Below are positions 7,722 to 16,848 of a stretch of DNA of 64,000 nucleotides, piece after piece; positions within the stretch are counted from its first letter, which is position 1, and every line of letters starts with the position of its first letter. The notes under the pieces are model-generated. The model saw nothing but the letters and a program-made list of their open reading frames with translations. It made no database searches and was not told where the DNA came from. Made by a program: the position numbers and the translations under genes. Source of the DNA: LC029 sp036676475 (lineage in GTDB: Bacteria; Bacillota; Bacilli; Aneurinibacillales; RAOX-1); contig JAKFCU010000102.1 in NCBI GenBank assembly GCA_036676475.1, positions 62,001 through 126,000 on the forward strand, in the 5' to 3' direction.

Positions 7722-9227
7722 CTATACTTCCGTATGCTCTCCTTGGTGATGACGCATAAGCGGGAATAACAAGACATCGCGAATCGATGGAGAATCGGTC
7801 AAAAGCATGACCAATCGGTCGATTCCGATTCCTAAACCGCCTGTTGGCGGCATTCCATACTCTAGAGATTCGATGAAGTCCTCATCCATCATATGTGCCT
7901 CGTCATTTCCAGCTTCACGTTCCTGCAATTGAGATTCAAAACGTTCCTTCTGATCGATCGGATCGTTCAGCTCGGTAAAAGCATTGGCATGCTCACGGGC
8001 AACAATGAATAACTCAAAGCGATCGGTAAAGCGCGGGTCTTCTTCATTCTTCTTCGCCAATGGAGATACTTCAACTGTATGCCCATAAATAAAGGTAGGT
8101 TGAATCAGAGTTTCTTCCACCTTTTGTTCAAAGAATTCATTGACAATATGACCATATTTCATCGCAGGAGTCACTTTTACCCCATTCGTTTCGGCAAGGG
8201 CTCTTGCCTCTTCATCAGTCATTTGCTTCCAGAAGTCTACCCCACACACTTCTTTAATGGCATCGACAATATGTATTCTTTTCCAGGCTGGAGTCAAATC
8301 GATGACCTCACCTTGATAATTAACTTGAGTTGTTCCCAATACTTCCAATGCTATATGAGCAACCATTTCTTCAGTTAGCTTCATGATATCTTGATAATCT
8401 GCATAGGCTTCATAAAGCTCAATGGAAGTGAATTCCGGGTTATGACGGGTGGATATCCCTTCATTACGGAATATACGGCCAATCTCGTAAACTTTCTCCA
8501 ATCCACCTACGATGAGGCGTTTTAGATGAAGCTCTGTTGCGATACGCATATACAGCTTCATATCTAATGCATTATGATGGGTAATAAAAGGACGGGCCGC
8601 AGCACCCCCTGGGATGGAATGCATGGTAGGTGTTTCTACTTCCAAGTATCCCCGCTCATCTAAATACCTTCTCATTGATTGAAGAATCTTACTCCGCGTG
8701 ATAAAGGTATGAAGGGACTCCTGATTCATGATGAGATCCAAATATCGCTTACGATATCTGGTTTCAATATCACGAAGGCCATGGAACTTTTCCGGAAGGG
8801 CTCGCAAAGATTTCGTTAACAAGGTGAATTCCTTGGCTTTAACCGTCGTTTCTCCCTTATTCGTCTTAAAGACGGATCCAGTAATTCCAATCAGGTCTCC
8901 AATATTGCACATATCAAAGATTTCATAGCTTTCTTCGCCAACTTGGTCTTCCCGCACATAGATCTGAATTTTACCTGTACGGTCTTGAATATGGGAGAAG
9001 CTTGCTTTCCCCTGTCCCCGTTTAGCCATGATTCTTCCTGCAATCGTTACCTCTATCTGTTGCGTTTCCAGTTCCTCTTTGCTTTGGTCCGCGTACTGCT
9101 TTAAGATTTCTTCAGCGGTATGGGTGCGATCAAATCGTTTCCCAAATGGATCAACTCCCATTTTCCTAAGCTGATTTAATTTTTCCCGGCGAACCATCAT
9201 CAATTCATTAAATTCTTCTTGGGACAC
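7722..9227 (-). CDS. lysS: Lysyl-tRNA synthetase, class II
   Basis: 501 aa, full length. An N-terminal OB-fold anticodon-binding domain (to about residue 150) is followed by the class II catalytic core. Motif 2 is FRNEGISTRHNPEFTSIEL and motif 3 is GGLGIGIDRLVMLL near the C-terminus. It charges tRNA-Lys in the cytoplasm. The start is a GTG, about nine bases after AAGGGAG. It lies 24 bases downstream of greA and shares its promoter; no T-box leader was seen. It ends the conserved folate-dusB-lysS block, and everything to its left is accessory. Confidence 0.98.
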   Translation of the reverse strand: MSQEEFNELMMVRREKLNQLRKMGVDPFGKRFDRTHTAEEILKQYADQSKEELETQQIEVTIAGRIMAKRGQGKASFSHIQDRTGKIQIYVREDQVGEESYEIFDMCNIGDLIGITGSVFKTNKGETTVKAKEFTLLTKSLRALPEKFHGLRDIETRYRKRYLDLIMNQESLHTFITRSKILQSMRRYLDERGYLEVETPTMHSIPGGAAARPFITHHNALDMKLYMRIATELHLKRLIVGGLEKVYEIGRIFRNEGISTRHNPEFTSIELYEAYADYQDIMKLTEEMVAHIALEVLGTTQVNYQGEVIDLTPAWKRIHIVDAIKEVCGVDFWKQMTDEEARALAETNGVKVTPAMKYGHIVNEFFEQKVEETLIQPTFIYGHTVEVSPLAKKNEEDPRFTDRFELFIVAREHANAFTELNDPIDQKERFESQLQEREAGNDEAHMMDEDFIESLEYGMPPTGGLGIGIDRLVMLLTDSPSIRDVLLFPLMRHHQGEHTEV

Positions 9228-9251
9228 AGCAATTCAACTCCCTTAAATCCA

Positions 9252-9731
9252 TTACTTAAATATTACGTCCAAGATTTCATATTGAATAACACCTGCAGGT
9301 ACTGAAACATCAACTGTTGCTCCTTTGGTTTTTCCAAGAAGCGCTTGCCCTACAGGAGATTCATTTGAGATTTTATTATTAGCTGGATCCGACTCAGCAG
9401 AACCAACAATGGTATAATCGACAACGTCACCATATTCAAGGTCTTTTAGCTTGACGGTAGTTCCTACAGTAACCACGCCCTGATTTGCGTTTTCTTGAGT
9501 GATTACACGGGCATTACGCAGCATTTTCTCTAGCGTAATAATACGACCTTCAATAAAAGCCTGTTCATTTTTTGATTCTTCATATTCAGAGTTCTCACTT
9601 AAATCGCCGAAGCCGATCGCTTCTTTAATTCGCTCCGCTACTTCACGACGCTTGACTGACTTTAAATGCTCTAGTTCCTCTTCTAGGTTCTTTAGACCTT
9701 CAGCCGTTAGAAAAACCTCTTTTTCAGACAT
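9252..9731 (-). CDS. greA: Transcription elongation factor GreA
   Basis: 159 aa. The N-terminal coiled coil (residues ~10-75) carries the acidic tip sequence GFGDLSENSEYEESK, and the C-terminal FKBP-like domain includes TVGTTVKLKDLE and ESPVGQALLGK. GreA restarts backtracked RNA polymerase by stimulating transcript cleavage. It sits upstream of lysS and is driven by a consensus promoter with a leader of about 160 bases. Confidence 0.98.
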   Translation of the reverse strand: MSEKEVFLTAEGLKNLEEELEHLKSVKRREVAERIKEAIGFGDLSENSEYEESKNEQAFIEGRIITLEKMLRNARVITQENANQGVVTVGTTVKLKDLEYGDVVDYTIVGSAESDPANNKISNESPVGQALLGKTKGATVDVSVPAGVIQYEILDVIFK

Positions 9732-9894
9732 GAATCATTCCCCCGTTGCAAATTATTTTTAGACCAAACAAAGCTGAAGCACTTCCCCTGAGTGACAGCT
9801 AATGGAATAAATATGCTGTTAATATATACAGAATTTAGCTTTACAATATATGAATAATCATGTACAGCAGAAGTTGGGCTTGTATATCATAGGT

Positions 9895-9923
9895 ATTATA
9901 TGGGAATTGAATTCCCTTGTCAA
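9895..9923 (-). promoter_or_regulatory. Consensus sigma-A promoter of greA-lysS
   Basis: TTGACA (9918-9923), 17 bp, TATAAT (9895-9900) on the minus strand. The spacer contains the perfect inverted repeat GGGAATT-C-AATTCCC (9902-9916). The leader contains a possible stem AGCTG...CAGCT around 9771-9799. The -35 lies directly after the dusB stop codon. Confidence 0.85.
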
Positions 9924-9931
9924 ATTGTCAA

Positions 9932-10939
9932 TTAATGGATGAACGTTCCGTTATCAACATCACTCTGAATTTGGTTTACATAATTCAAGAGGAGGTATCT
10001 CATACTTTCTTTGGTTTCCTGCTCATTAATTTTTTGCCGAACATGCGCAGAGTTCTTTAGTCCTTTCAAATACCATGCTGCATGCTTGCGCATTTCTTGA
10101 ATAGCAATTCTCTCTCCTTTAAGATCAATCAACCGATCCATATGCAGCAGGCAAATATCAACCTTCTCTTGTGGAGTCGGATCCCCCAAGAGTTCCCCAT
10201 TCGTTAGGTACTGGATTGTTCGATACAGCATCCAAGGATTCCCTAAAGCAGCTCGACCAATCATAACACCATCACATCCAGTATGGTCAATCATTCGCTT
10301 GGCATCTTCCGGAGAAGCGACATCCCCGTTGCCGATAACGGGAATCTTAACACTCTGTTTCACATCGCCAATGATATCCCAGTTCGCTTTTCCTTCATAC
10401 ATTTGAACCCGGGTTCTTCCATGAACTGCAACCGCAGCACCTCCAGCCCGCTCCACCGCTTTTGCATTTTCAACAGCATAAATATGCTCGTCATCCCAGC
10501 CAATGCGCATTTTCACAGTTACAGGCTTGTCTACGGCTTCTACAACAGCGGAGACCATTTCCTCGATTTTATTGGGATCTAACAGCCATTTCGCCCCCGC
10601 ATCACAGCTAATAATCTTCGGAACTGGACAGCCCATATTGATATCAATAATATCCGCATTCGTGTGTTGGTCTACATGTTGGGCAGCAGCGACTAAACTC
10701 TCTTTTTCCCCGCCAAAAATCTGCAGGCTTAACGGCTTTTCCCGTTCATCTACATAAAGCATTTTCATCGTGCGTTGATTGCCATGAAGGACTGCTTTAT
10801 CGCTCACCATTTCCGCACAAACTAAGCCGGTTCCAAACTCTTTGGCAATCAAACGAAAGGCAGGATTACAAACCCCTGCCATAGGGGCTAGCACAACGTT
10901 ATTTTTCAATTCGATATTCCCTATTTTTAGTTTACTCAT
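9932..10939 (-). CDS. dusB: tRNA-dihydrouridine synthase B
   Basis: 335 aa, FMN-dependent TIM-barrel enzyme that reduces uridines in tRNA. It shows the N-terminal LAPMAGVCNPAFR, the catalytic-Cys segment NMGCPVPKI near residue 100, the VKMRIGWDD strand, and VHGRTR and GNGDV phosphate-binding elements. The C-terminal helical RNA-binding domain is complete. It is the last gene of the folate operon, four bases after the XRE-type gene, as in B. subtilis (yacF). Confidence 0.96.
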   Translation of the reverse strand: MSKLKIGNIELKNNVVLAPMAGVCNPAFRLIAKEFGTGLVCAEMVSDKAVLHGNQRTMKMLYVDEREKPLSLQIFGGEKESLVAAAQHVDQHTNADIIDINMGCPVPKIISCDAGAKWLLDPNKIEEMVSAVVEAVDKPVTVKMRIGWDDEHIYAVENAKAVERAGGAAVAVHGRTRVQMYEGKANWDIIGDVKQSVKIPVIGNGDVASPEDAKRMIDHTGCDGVMIGRAALGNPWMLYRTIQYLTNGELLGDPTPQEKVDICLLHMDRLIDLKGERIAIQEMRKHAAWYLKGLKNSAHVRQKINEQETKESMRYLLLNYVNQIQSDVDNGTFIH

Positions 10940-10942
10940 ACT

Positions 10943-11149
10943 TTATCCCTCATTTAATAATTCTCTTACCTCAATCCCGAGCAGCTGACCCATCTGTTCC
11001 AACAAATTTCCCGAAGGCTCCTTCATCCCTCTTTCTACAGAACCGAGCAGAGAAACCGAGATTCCCATCTTTTCCGCAAATTCTTGCTGAGTATACCCTT
11101 TTAGCTTTCGATAAGCTCTAATTCTGTTTCCCAATCGATGTCCTTCCAT
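10943..11149 (-). CDS. yazB: Small XRE-family HTH protein (YazB-like)
   Basis: 68 aa made almost only of an HTH_3 domain: RIRAYRKLKGYTQQEFAEKM (helices 1-2), then GISVSLLGSVERG (recognition helix). There is no visible sensor domain. Its start lies inside the folK coding region (49-bp overlap), so translation is coupled to folate enzyme synthesis. The same small gene sits between folK and dusB in B. subtilis; the regulated targets are unknown. Confidence 0.9.
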   Translation of the reverse strand: MEGHRLGNRIRAYRKLKGYTQQEFAEKMGISVSLLGSVERGMKEPSGNLLEQMGQLLGIEVRELLNEG

Positions 11150-11634
11150 TTGTACACACCACTCTTATCCTTCACGTTCTCTAGCAGTTGGCTGGGCGTT
11201 TGAAATTGGTTCTTCCCTACTGGGATTTTCTGAACAGCTGCGATCTCAGCGAATGGAATAAGGACAAACAGCCTGTCTTGTATCCGAGGATGAGGAATCT
11301 CCAGGTTCCCTTCTGCTATGGTTTCTTGTCCATACGTCAATATATCTATATCAAGGGTCCGTGGACCCCATCGAACTTCTCGAACTCTCCCCAGCTTCCT
11401 TTCCACTTCCAATACAGCCTGCAGAAGTTGTTCAGGTGTCAACTCCGTTTTGCCGCCCAACACCATATTCAAGAAGGCAGGCTGCTCAACAAATCCAACA
11501 GGATCGGTTTCGTAAATATTGGATATGGATTCAAGCCATATTCCTTTTTCTTGCTTCAACAGTTGGATGGCCTTCTTTAAATGTTCAAACCGATCTCCTA
11601 TATTCGCACCTAATGATAAAAAAAATGAAACCAT
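11101..11634 (-). CDS. folK: 6-hydroxymethyl-7,8-dihydropterin pyrophosphokinase
   Basis: 177 aa. It shows the N-terminal SLGANIGDRFEHL, the pterin/ATP region RVREVRWGPRTLDIDIL with the two metal-binding aspartates, and IPHPRIQDRLFVLIP. It makes the pterin pyrophosphate substrate of FolP. The gene follows folB by one base and overlaps yazB at its 3' end. Confidence 0.97.
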   Translation of the reverse strand: MVSFFLSLGANIGDRFEHLKKAIQLLKQEKGIWLESISNIYETDPVGFVEQPAFLNMVLGGKTELTPEQLLQAVLEVERKLGRVREVRWGPRTLDIDILTYGQETIAEGNLEIPHPRIQDRLFVLIPFAEIAAVQKIPVGKNQFQTPSQLLENVKDKSGVYKWKDIDWETELELIES

Positions 11635-11635
11635 C

Positions 11636-11995
11636 TTATCTCCCTCTTCGGATCTCTACGGCTACCGATTCATAATGGCCCGGTATAGGGGGATCCGGTT
11701 TAATCACTCGTATCATGAGTTCGGCTAACAAAGGAAATTGAGCAAGGGATCTCTCGGCAATCTGTTGGGCAATCCTCTCGACAAGCTGAAACCTTTCTTC
11801 TTCTACGATCTCTTGGCAAAGCTGATAAACTTCTGCATAATTAATCGTATCCTTCAGATCATCCGAAAAACCTGCAGGACCTAAATCTAAATATAATTCC
11901 AAATCCACCAGATAGCGTTGGCCCAACTTATTTTCTTCCGGATAGACTCCATGATACCCGTAAAAAGCCATTCGATTAAAATAAATCTTATCCAT
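11636..11995 (-). CDS. folB: Dihydroneopterin aldolase
   Basis: 119 aa, standard for the homo-octameric enzyme that converts dihydroneopterin to 6-hydroxymethyl-dihydropterin. Characteristic residues include FYGYHGVYPEENKLGQRY near the N-terminus, DTINYAEVY mid-protein and the late VIKPDPPIPGHYESVAVEI. ATG 11995 is chosen because AGGGAGGGGTGATC directly precedes it; a longer reading into folP has no support. It starts two bases after the folP stop. Confidence 0.96.
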   Translation of the reverse strand: MDKIYFNRMAFYGYHGVYPEENKLGQRYLVDLELYLDLGPAGFSDDLKDTINYAEVYQLCQEIVEEERFQLVERIAQQIAERSLAQFPLLAELMIRVIKPDPPIPGHYESVAVEIRRGR

Positions 11996-11997
11996 GA

Positions 11998-12804
11998 TCA
12001 CCCCTCCCTTCTCCTGATCGCATCCATCATGCGGCATACTCTAAGCGTCTCTTTCACATCATGAACACGAACGATTTGACAGCCCTTTTGAATTCCGTAA
12101 CATACCGTGGCTAATGTACCCTCTACCCTTTGATCCACTGGGAGATCAAGCGTCTGCCCGATAAAGGTTTTCCGGGAAGTTCCTAAGAGGACAGGATACC
12201 CCAATGCTACAAGCTCATCCAGATGGGCCATGACCTGAAGATTATCCTCATACGTTTTGGCAAATCCAATCCCAGGGTCGAGCCAAATATTTTCCTTTTT
12301 CACCCCAGCCTTTTGCACAAGGGATATACTCTCATCTAGATCAGAAAGGAGATCCTTCATTAAGTTTCTATAATCCCTATTCTTTCTATTATGCATAAGA
12401 ATTATGGGCACCTGATACGTTGCCGCTACTTCAGCCATTCGGGGATCGGCAAGACTGCGCCAGATATCATTTAAAATATTGGCCCCTGCTTTCAGCGCTT
12501 GTTCTGCTACTTCTGCTTTATATGTATCAATGGAAATCGGAATCGGAGTCTTGATTTCTTGTCGGATGGCAGAAATGACAGGAATAACCCGGCGTAACTC
12601 TTCCTCTAACGTAACGGGTGCCGCCCCCGGACGGGTTGATTCTCCCCCCAAATCGAGGATATCAGCTCCAGCCTCGATTAGCTGTTTAGCCTGTTCAATT
12701 GCTCGATCCATTGAATCATAGCTTCCTCCGTCGGAGAACGAGTCTGGTGTAACATTGAGAATTCCCATCACAAGGGTGCGTTCCCCTAGCTGTAATAAAC
12801 TCAT
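11998..12804 (-). CDS. folP: Dihydropteroate synthase
   Basis: 268 aa TIM barrel with the two pterin-binding signatures: MGILNVTPDSFSDGG near residue 13 and DILDLGGESTRPGA near 49. The mid-barrel ILNDIW and late LGTSRKTFIG loops are intact. It condenses p-aminobenzoate with pterin pyrophosphate and is the sulfonamide target. It starts after a GGAGG site and is the fourth gene of the pabB-A-C-folP-B-K run. Confidence 0.97.
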   Translation of the reverse strand: MSLLQLGERTLVMGILNVTPDSFSDGGSYDSMDRAIEQAKQLIEAGADILDLGGESTRPGAAPVTLEEELRRVIPVISAIRQEIKTPIPISIDTYKAEVAEQALKAGANILNDIWRSLADPRMAEVAATYQVPIILMHNRKNRDYRNLMKDLLSDLDESISLVQKAGVKKENIWLDPGIGFAKTYEDNLQVMAHLDELVALGYPVLLGTSRKTFIGQTLDLPVDQRVEGTLATVCYGIQKGCQIVRVHDVKETLRVCRMMDAIRRREG

Positions 12805-12857
12805 CCGCTAACCTCCTTCTTCTGCTTGCTGGAGCACTGCGTCGAAAATGCTTGCTT

Positions 12858-13724
12858 TCACCAGCGCTTGTTGTGCCCGTCAGGGCCTAGCTTTTGAATG
12901 GCGGTTTGATAGTGATGAATTAGCCGATCCGTCAAAGGTCCACGAACAGATGGTAAAGTCACTCCGTCAATTTGATCGACGGAAACAATCTCCTGGATAG
13001 AGTTCGTGAGAAACACCTCTTCCGCAGACTGCAGCTCGTCTACTCTGTAAAACCCTTCTAGCACTGGAATCCCTTCCTCTTGACAAGATCGAATCATAAA
13101 GTCCCTTGTTACCCCTGCAAGTAAACCAGTATCTTCATGTGGCGTATAGACCTTTCCATCTTGAACAAAAAAGAGATTGCTTACGGTTCCTTCCACAACA
13201 TATCCTTCCCGATTGAGAAAGATGCCTTCTGCCGAGAAATGATTCCGATGTTCAAGCTCTTTTTTAGCCAACATATTATTGGCGAAGGATATCGATTTAG
13301 TCCGGAAATCTCCTTCACATGTCGATCGATTTAATTCCAGTGTAATCAAGCTTTTTACCGCGGGATTTGATCCGATCGGTTTGGCCATGATGATCCAGGT
13401 AGGTTCATCATGTTCCTTGCCCCATAATCCTAACCCTTTCGTCCCACCCGATAAGGTAACCCGAATATAAGCATCATCAAGACCATTAGCTCTCAATGTT
13501 TGGTATATATCATTCTGCAGCTCATCGTAAGTTTTATTCATCTTTATTTGATATGAGGCAGCCGATTTCATTAAACGTTCATAATGCTCATGAAGCAAAA
13601 AAGGGACTCCCCTATAAGTACGAATCGTTTCAAACAATCCATAACCATAAAGAAAGCCGTGATCAAAAACAGAAATCACGGCCTGATCTTCGTTAAGGAG
13701 CTCTCCATTTATGAAAATTTTCAT
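12858..13724 (-). CDS. pabC: Aminodeoxychorismate lyase (PLP fold-type IV)
   Basis: 288 aa. It shows N-terminal VFDHGFLYGYGLFETIR, the expected PLP-binding Lys in FRTKSISFANNMLAKKE, and the cofactor-phosphate segment VVEGTVSNLFFV. It releases pyruvate from aminodeoxychorismate to give p-aminobenzoate. Branched-chain or D-amino-acid aminotransferases share the fold, but the position directly after pabA (4-bp overlap) and before folP supports PabC. Confidence 0.93.
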   Translation of the reverse strand: MKIFINGELLNEDQAVISVFDHGFLYGYGLFETIRTYRGVPFLLHEHYERLMKSAASYQIKMNKTYDELQNDIYQTLRANGLDDAYIRVTLSGGTKGLGLWGKEHDEPTWIIMAKPIGSNPAVKSLITLELNRSTCEGDFRTKSISFANNMLAKKELEHRNHFSAEGIFLNREGYVVEGTVSNLFFVQDGKVYTPHEDTGLLAGVTRDFMIRSCQEEGIPVLEGFYRVDELQSAEEVFLTNSIQEIVSVDQIDGVTLPSVRGPLTDRLIHHYQTAIQKLGPDGHNKRW

Positions 13725-14299
13725 CGTTTCACTCCAGATAATCCGATAAAATTACGCAGTAGTTCCTTCCCATAATCCGTAATAATCGATTCTGGATGGA
13801 ATTGAACACCTTCCACTAGCATTTCCTTATGTCTAATTGCCATGATTTCGCCTTCTTCTGTCCAAGCGGATATCTCTAGACAATCCGGCATTGTTTCCTT
13901 TTCCACGATCAAAGAATGATACCTTGTTGCGGTAAACGGAGAGGGGATTCCGGAAAAGATCGAACGTTCATCATGGAAAACCGATGATGTTTTCCCATGC
14001 ATTAATCTTTCAGAACGAATCACCTTCCCACCAAAGGCCTGTGCTATGGATTGGTGTCCCAGACAAACCCCCAAAATAGGAATTTTGCCTGAAAAATGTT
14101 CAATCACCTGCAGGCTGATCCCGGCTTCGTTCGGTGAACATGGCCCCGGTGAAACGACAATGTGGTCGGGATTCATTTCGGTTATTTGATCAATCGTGAT
14201 TTTATCATTTCGAAAAATTTGCAGCTCTTCCCCCATCTCACCTAAAAACTGAACGAGATTGTACGTAAAAGAATCATAATTGTCGATCATAACTATCAT
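13721..14299 (-). CDS. pabA: Glutamine amidotransferase, aminodeoxychorismate/anthranilate synthase component II
   Basis: 192 aa class I amidotransferase. It has NYDSFTYNLVQFLGE at the N-terminus, the oxyanion region VSPGPCSPNEAG, the nucleophile Cys in ILGVCLGHQSIAQAFGG near residue 79, and the His/Glu pair in VEGVQFHPESI. It feeds ammonia to PabB and, as in B. subtilis, may serve TrpE too. It overlaps pabC and follows pabB by four bases. Confidence 0.95.
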   Translation of the reverse strand: MIVMIDNYDSFTYNLVQFLGEMGEELQIFRNDKITIDQITEMNPDHIVVSPGPCSPNEAGISLQVIEHFSGKIPILGVCLGHQSIAQAFGGKVIRSERLMHGKTSSVFHDERSIFSGIPSPFTATRYHSLIVEKETMPDCLEISAWTEEGEIMAIRHKEMLVEGVQFHPESIITDYGKELLRNFIGLSGVKR

Positions 14300-14303
14300 G
14301 AAA

Positions 14304-15788
14304 TCATCTCTCCTCTCTAAACTCTACTCGATATACTTGTGTGACTTGACTAAGCTCAACTGATTTCAATAAGGCTTCAGCCTTCTTTAATGATTCATAA
14401 TACTCTGCTTCTGGCTTGGAGTCAATAACAATTCCCGCTCCTGCTTGCACATGTCCAAGTCCATTTTGGGCAATCATGGTTCGGATCACAATATTCAATT
14501 CCATATCTCCATTAAAACCGATCCAGCCAATGGATCCTGTATAGAGCCCCCGTTTGACCGGTTCGAGCTCCTCAATAATTTCCATCGTGCGAATTTTCGG
14601 AGCTCCGGTAATGGTTCCCCCTGGAAAACAAGCCCGAATGGCATCATAACCTGTTTTATCATTCGCTAACGTACCCTCGACATGAGAAACAATGTGCATC
14701 ACATGAGAATATTCTTCAATAACCATCAGATCGGTCACTTGCACCGTTCCATACTGACAAACTCGTCCTAAATCATTACGTTCCAAATCCACGAGCATGA
14801 TATGCTCTGCCCGTTCTTTTTCATTTTCAATTAATTCACGAGCCAACTGGAGATCCTCTTCCCGGTTCTGTCCGCGAGGCCTTGTCCCGGCAATGGGTCT
14901 GGTGCTTATCTTTCGATCCTTGATTTTGATCAAAAGCTCTGGTGAACCACTAACGACCTGGAATTTCGGATAATGAAGATAGCCCATATAAGGAGAAGGA
15001 TTTAGTTTACGTAAGGTTTTATAAATGTCCCAGGGAGAAGCAGAGATTGGAAAATCTTGTCGTACCGAAAGATTGACTTGAAAGACATCTCCTGAAACGA
15101 TGTACTCCTGAACCTCCCTCACCGCTTGCTCAAATTTTTCTTTTGTAAAAGACGGTTTAATTGATAAGGTCCTACCCTGATGCTTCACTTCAACAGCATC
15201 GCAGGCGGGCTGAATCGATTTGAATTGATCTTTCATTTCCTTTAGTCTTCGATAGCCGGATTCATAATCATCATTTGAAACAAGTAGTACGTTGGTAATC
15301 AAATAGGTCACCAGGTTCTCATGATCTATCGCAATAACATCCCGGTACACCGTAAAAATCAGATCAGGGAGCTGCAAATCATCATGAGCATGATGCGGGA
15401 TCGTCTCTATATGTTGTACCATATCATACGATAAATATCCTAAAGCCCCACCTTGCCAATCCGGTCCTTCCGTCCATGATGGAGACTTCCAGTTTTCCAT
15501 AAGGTGTTGAAGCTCATGGAGGGGATCATCTGTAGTGATAGATTTTCCTTGCGAATCCGTTTGGATCTCTCCATTTTTAGATTGAATGCGGTCGATCGGA
15601 GAAAATGCCACATAAGAGTATTTTCCTGCTCTCCCGGTTTCGAGCAGCGCTCCCTGTTCTGGATCAGGACAAAAAGCTTCATAAATAGCAGCCACTTCGA
15701 TCACTTTCGATAATTTTTCTATTAAAGGAATCGTATTATATCCTTTTTTCATTGCTTCCAAATACTGAGTCTGCGAAATTACGGTCAT
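14304..15788 (-). CDS. pabB: Aminodeoxychorismate synthase component I
   Basis: 494 aa. An N-terminal anthranilate-synthase-I-type domain precedes the chorismate-binding catalytic domain, which shows RPIAGTRPRG, AEHIMLVDLERNDLGRV and FPGGTITGAPKIR. It aminates chorismate with ammonia from PabA. It heads the folate operon right after the cysK terminator, with the site AGGAGTGAC, so expression may need read-through from cysK; I could not identify a separate promoter in the 50-bp gap. TrpE is a related alternative, but the pab/fol context decides. Confidence 0.93.
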   Translation of the reverse strand: MTVISQTQYLEAMKKGYNTIPLIEKLSKVIEVAAIYEAFCPDPEQGALLETGRAGKYSYVAFSPIDRIQSKNGEIQTDSQGKSITTDDPLHELQHLMENWKSPSWTEGPDWQGGALGYLSYDMVQHIETIPHHAHDDLQLPDLIFTVYRDVIAIDHENLVTYLITNVLLVSNDDYESGYRRLKEMKDQFKSIQPACDAVEVKHQGRTLSIKPSFTKEKFEQAVREVQEYIVSGDVFQVNLSVRQDFPISASPWDIYKTLRKLNPSPYMGYLHYPKFQVVSGSPELLIKIKDRKISTRPIAGTRPRGQNREEDLQLARELIENEKERAEHIMLVDLERNDLGRVCQYGTVQVTDLMVIEEYSHVMHIVSHVEGTLANDKTGYDAIRACFPGGTITGAPKIRTMEIIEELEPVKRGLYTGSIGWIGFNGDMELNIVIRTMIAQNGLGHVQAGAGIVIDSKPEAEYYESLKKAEALLKSVELSQVTQVYRVEFREER

Positions 15789-15805
15789 GATGTCACTCCT
15801 ATTAA

Positions 15806-15836
15806 AGAAAAGGGAATCACGAAGTGATTCCCTTTT
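15806..15836 (-). terminator. cysK terminator
   Basis: The perfect stem AAAAGGGAATCAC / GTGATTCCCTTTT with a three-base loop is followed on the minus strand by CTTTAAT. Confidence 0.85.
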
Positions 15837-15839
15837 GTT

Positions 15840-16775
15840 TTATTCTTCAAATTGATAAAGTGGTGTACTTAAATATCTTTCTCCGTTACTTGGTATAATA
15901 GCAACTACTTTCTTTCCTTTGCCTAGCTTTTCTGCCACTTTCAAAGCGGCAAAGATAGCAGCTCCGGAAGAAATTCCACCTAGAATACCTTCCTCTCTTG
16001 CCACACGGCGAGACGTTTCAAAGGCTTCTTCATTTTCAACCAAGACGATTTCATCGTAGATTTCAGTGTTAAGGATTTTCGGAATAAATCCTGCTCCAAT
16101 ACCTTGAATTTTATGTGGGCCTGGCTTACCTCCGGATAATACAGCAGATGCCGTAGGCTCAACCGCTACGATCTGAATATTCGGATATTGTTCCTTTAAA
16201 ACCTGACCGGCACCGGTAATCGTTCCGCCCGTTCCAATTCCGCTAACGAAAGCATCGATCCCGCCAAGCTGCTCAGCTTGTGCTAGTAGCTCTTTTCCTG
16301 TGGTATTACGATGGATTTCAGGGTTTGCCGGATTTTCAAATTGCTGTGGAATAAAATAAGTTGAATCCTCGTTGGCAAGCTCTTGTGCCTTGCGAATCGC
16401 TCCGCCCATTCCTTCAGGTCCAGGAGTCAGTACAAGTTCAGCTCCATAAGCACGAAGAAGGTTTCTTCGTTCCATACTCATCGTTTCCGGCATAACTAAG
16501 ATCGCGCGATACCCTTTTGCTGCGGCCACCATGGCCAACCCGATCCCTGTATTACCGCTTGTAGGTTCCACAATCGTACTGACACCAGGCTGGATTATTC
16601 CTTCTTTTTCAGCGGCTTCAACCATAGCCAATGCAATACGATCCTTCACACTACTTCCAGGATTGAAAAATTCAAGTTTCAAATAAACATCCGCATGTTC
16701 TGGATTAGTAACGCTGTTAAGCTTCACAAGTGGAGTATTTCCAATTAATTCAATAATAGAGTTAGCTACCTTCAT
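15840..16775 (-). CDS. cysK: Cysteine synthase A (O-acetylserine sulfhydrylase)
   Basis: 311 aa PLP fold-type II enzyme. The PLP Lys is in NPGSSVKDRIA (about residue 44). EPTSGNTGIGLA binds substrate and GTGGTITGAG binds the cofactor phosphate. It makes cysteine from O-acetylserine and sulfide. ATG 16775 is chosen for its GGAGGA site. It has its own consensus promoter and a strong terminator, so it can be expressed apart from the pab-fol genes. Confidence 0.97.
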   Translation of the reverse strand: MKVANSIIELIGNTPLVKLNSVTNPEHADVYLKLEFFNPGSSVKDRIALAMVEAAEKEGIIQPGVSTIVEPTSGNTGIGLAMVAAAKGYRAILVMPETMSMERRNLLRAYGAELVLTPGPEGMGGAIRKAQELANEDSTYFIPQQFENPANPEIHRNTTGKELLAQAEQLGGIDAFVSGIGTGGTITGAGQVLKEQYPNIQIVAVEPTASAVLSGGKPGPHKIQGIGAGFIPKILNTEIYDEIVLVENEEAFETSRRVAREEGILGGISSGAAIFAALKVAEKLGKGKKVVAIIPSNGERYLSTPLYQFEE

Positions 16776-16819
16776 CCGTTCTTCCTCCAATACCAAGTAA
16801 AAATGTAGGTTTTATAGAA

Positions 16820-16848
16820 ATTATACTGATGGGATCAATTTTTGTCAA
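16820..16848 (-). promoter_or_regulatory. cysK promoter
   Basis: TTGACA (16843-16848), 17 bp, TATAAT (16820-16825) on the minus strand. The -35 overlaps the last codons of the upstream parvulin gene. Confidence 0.85.
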
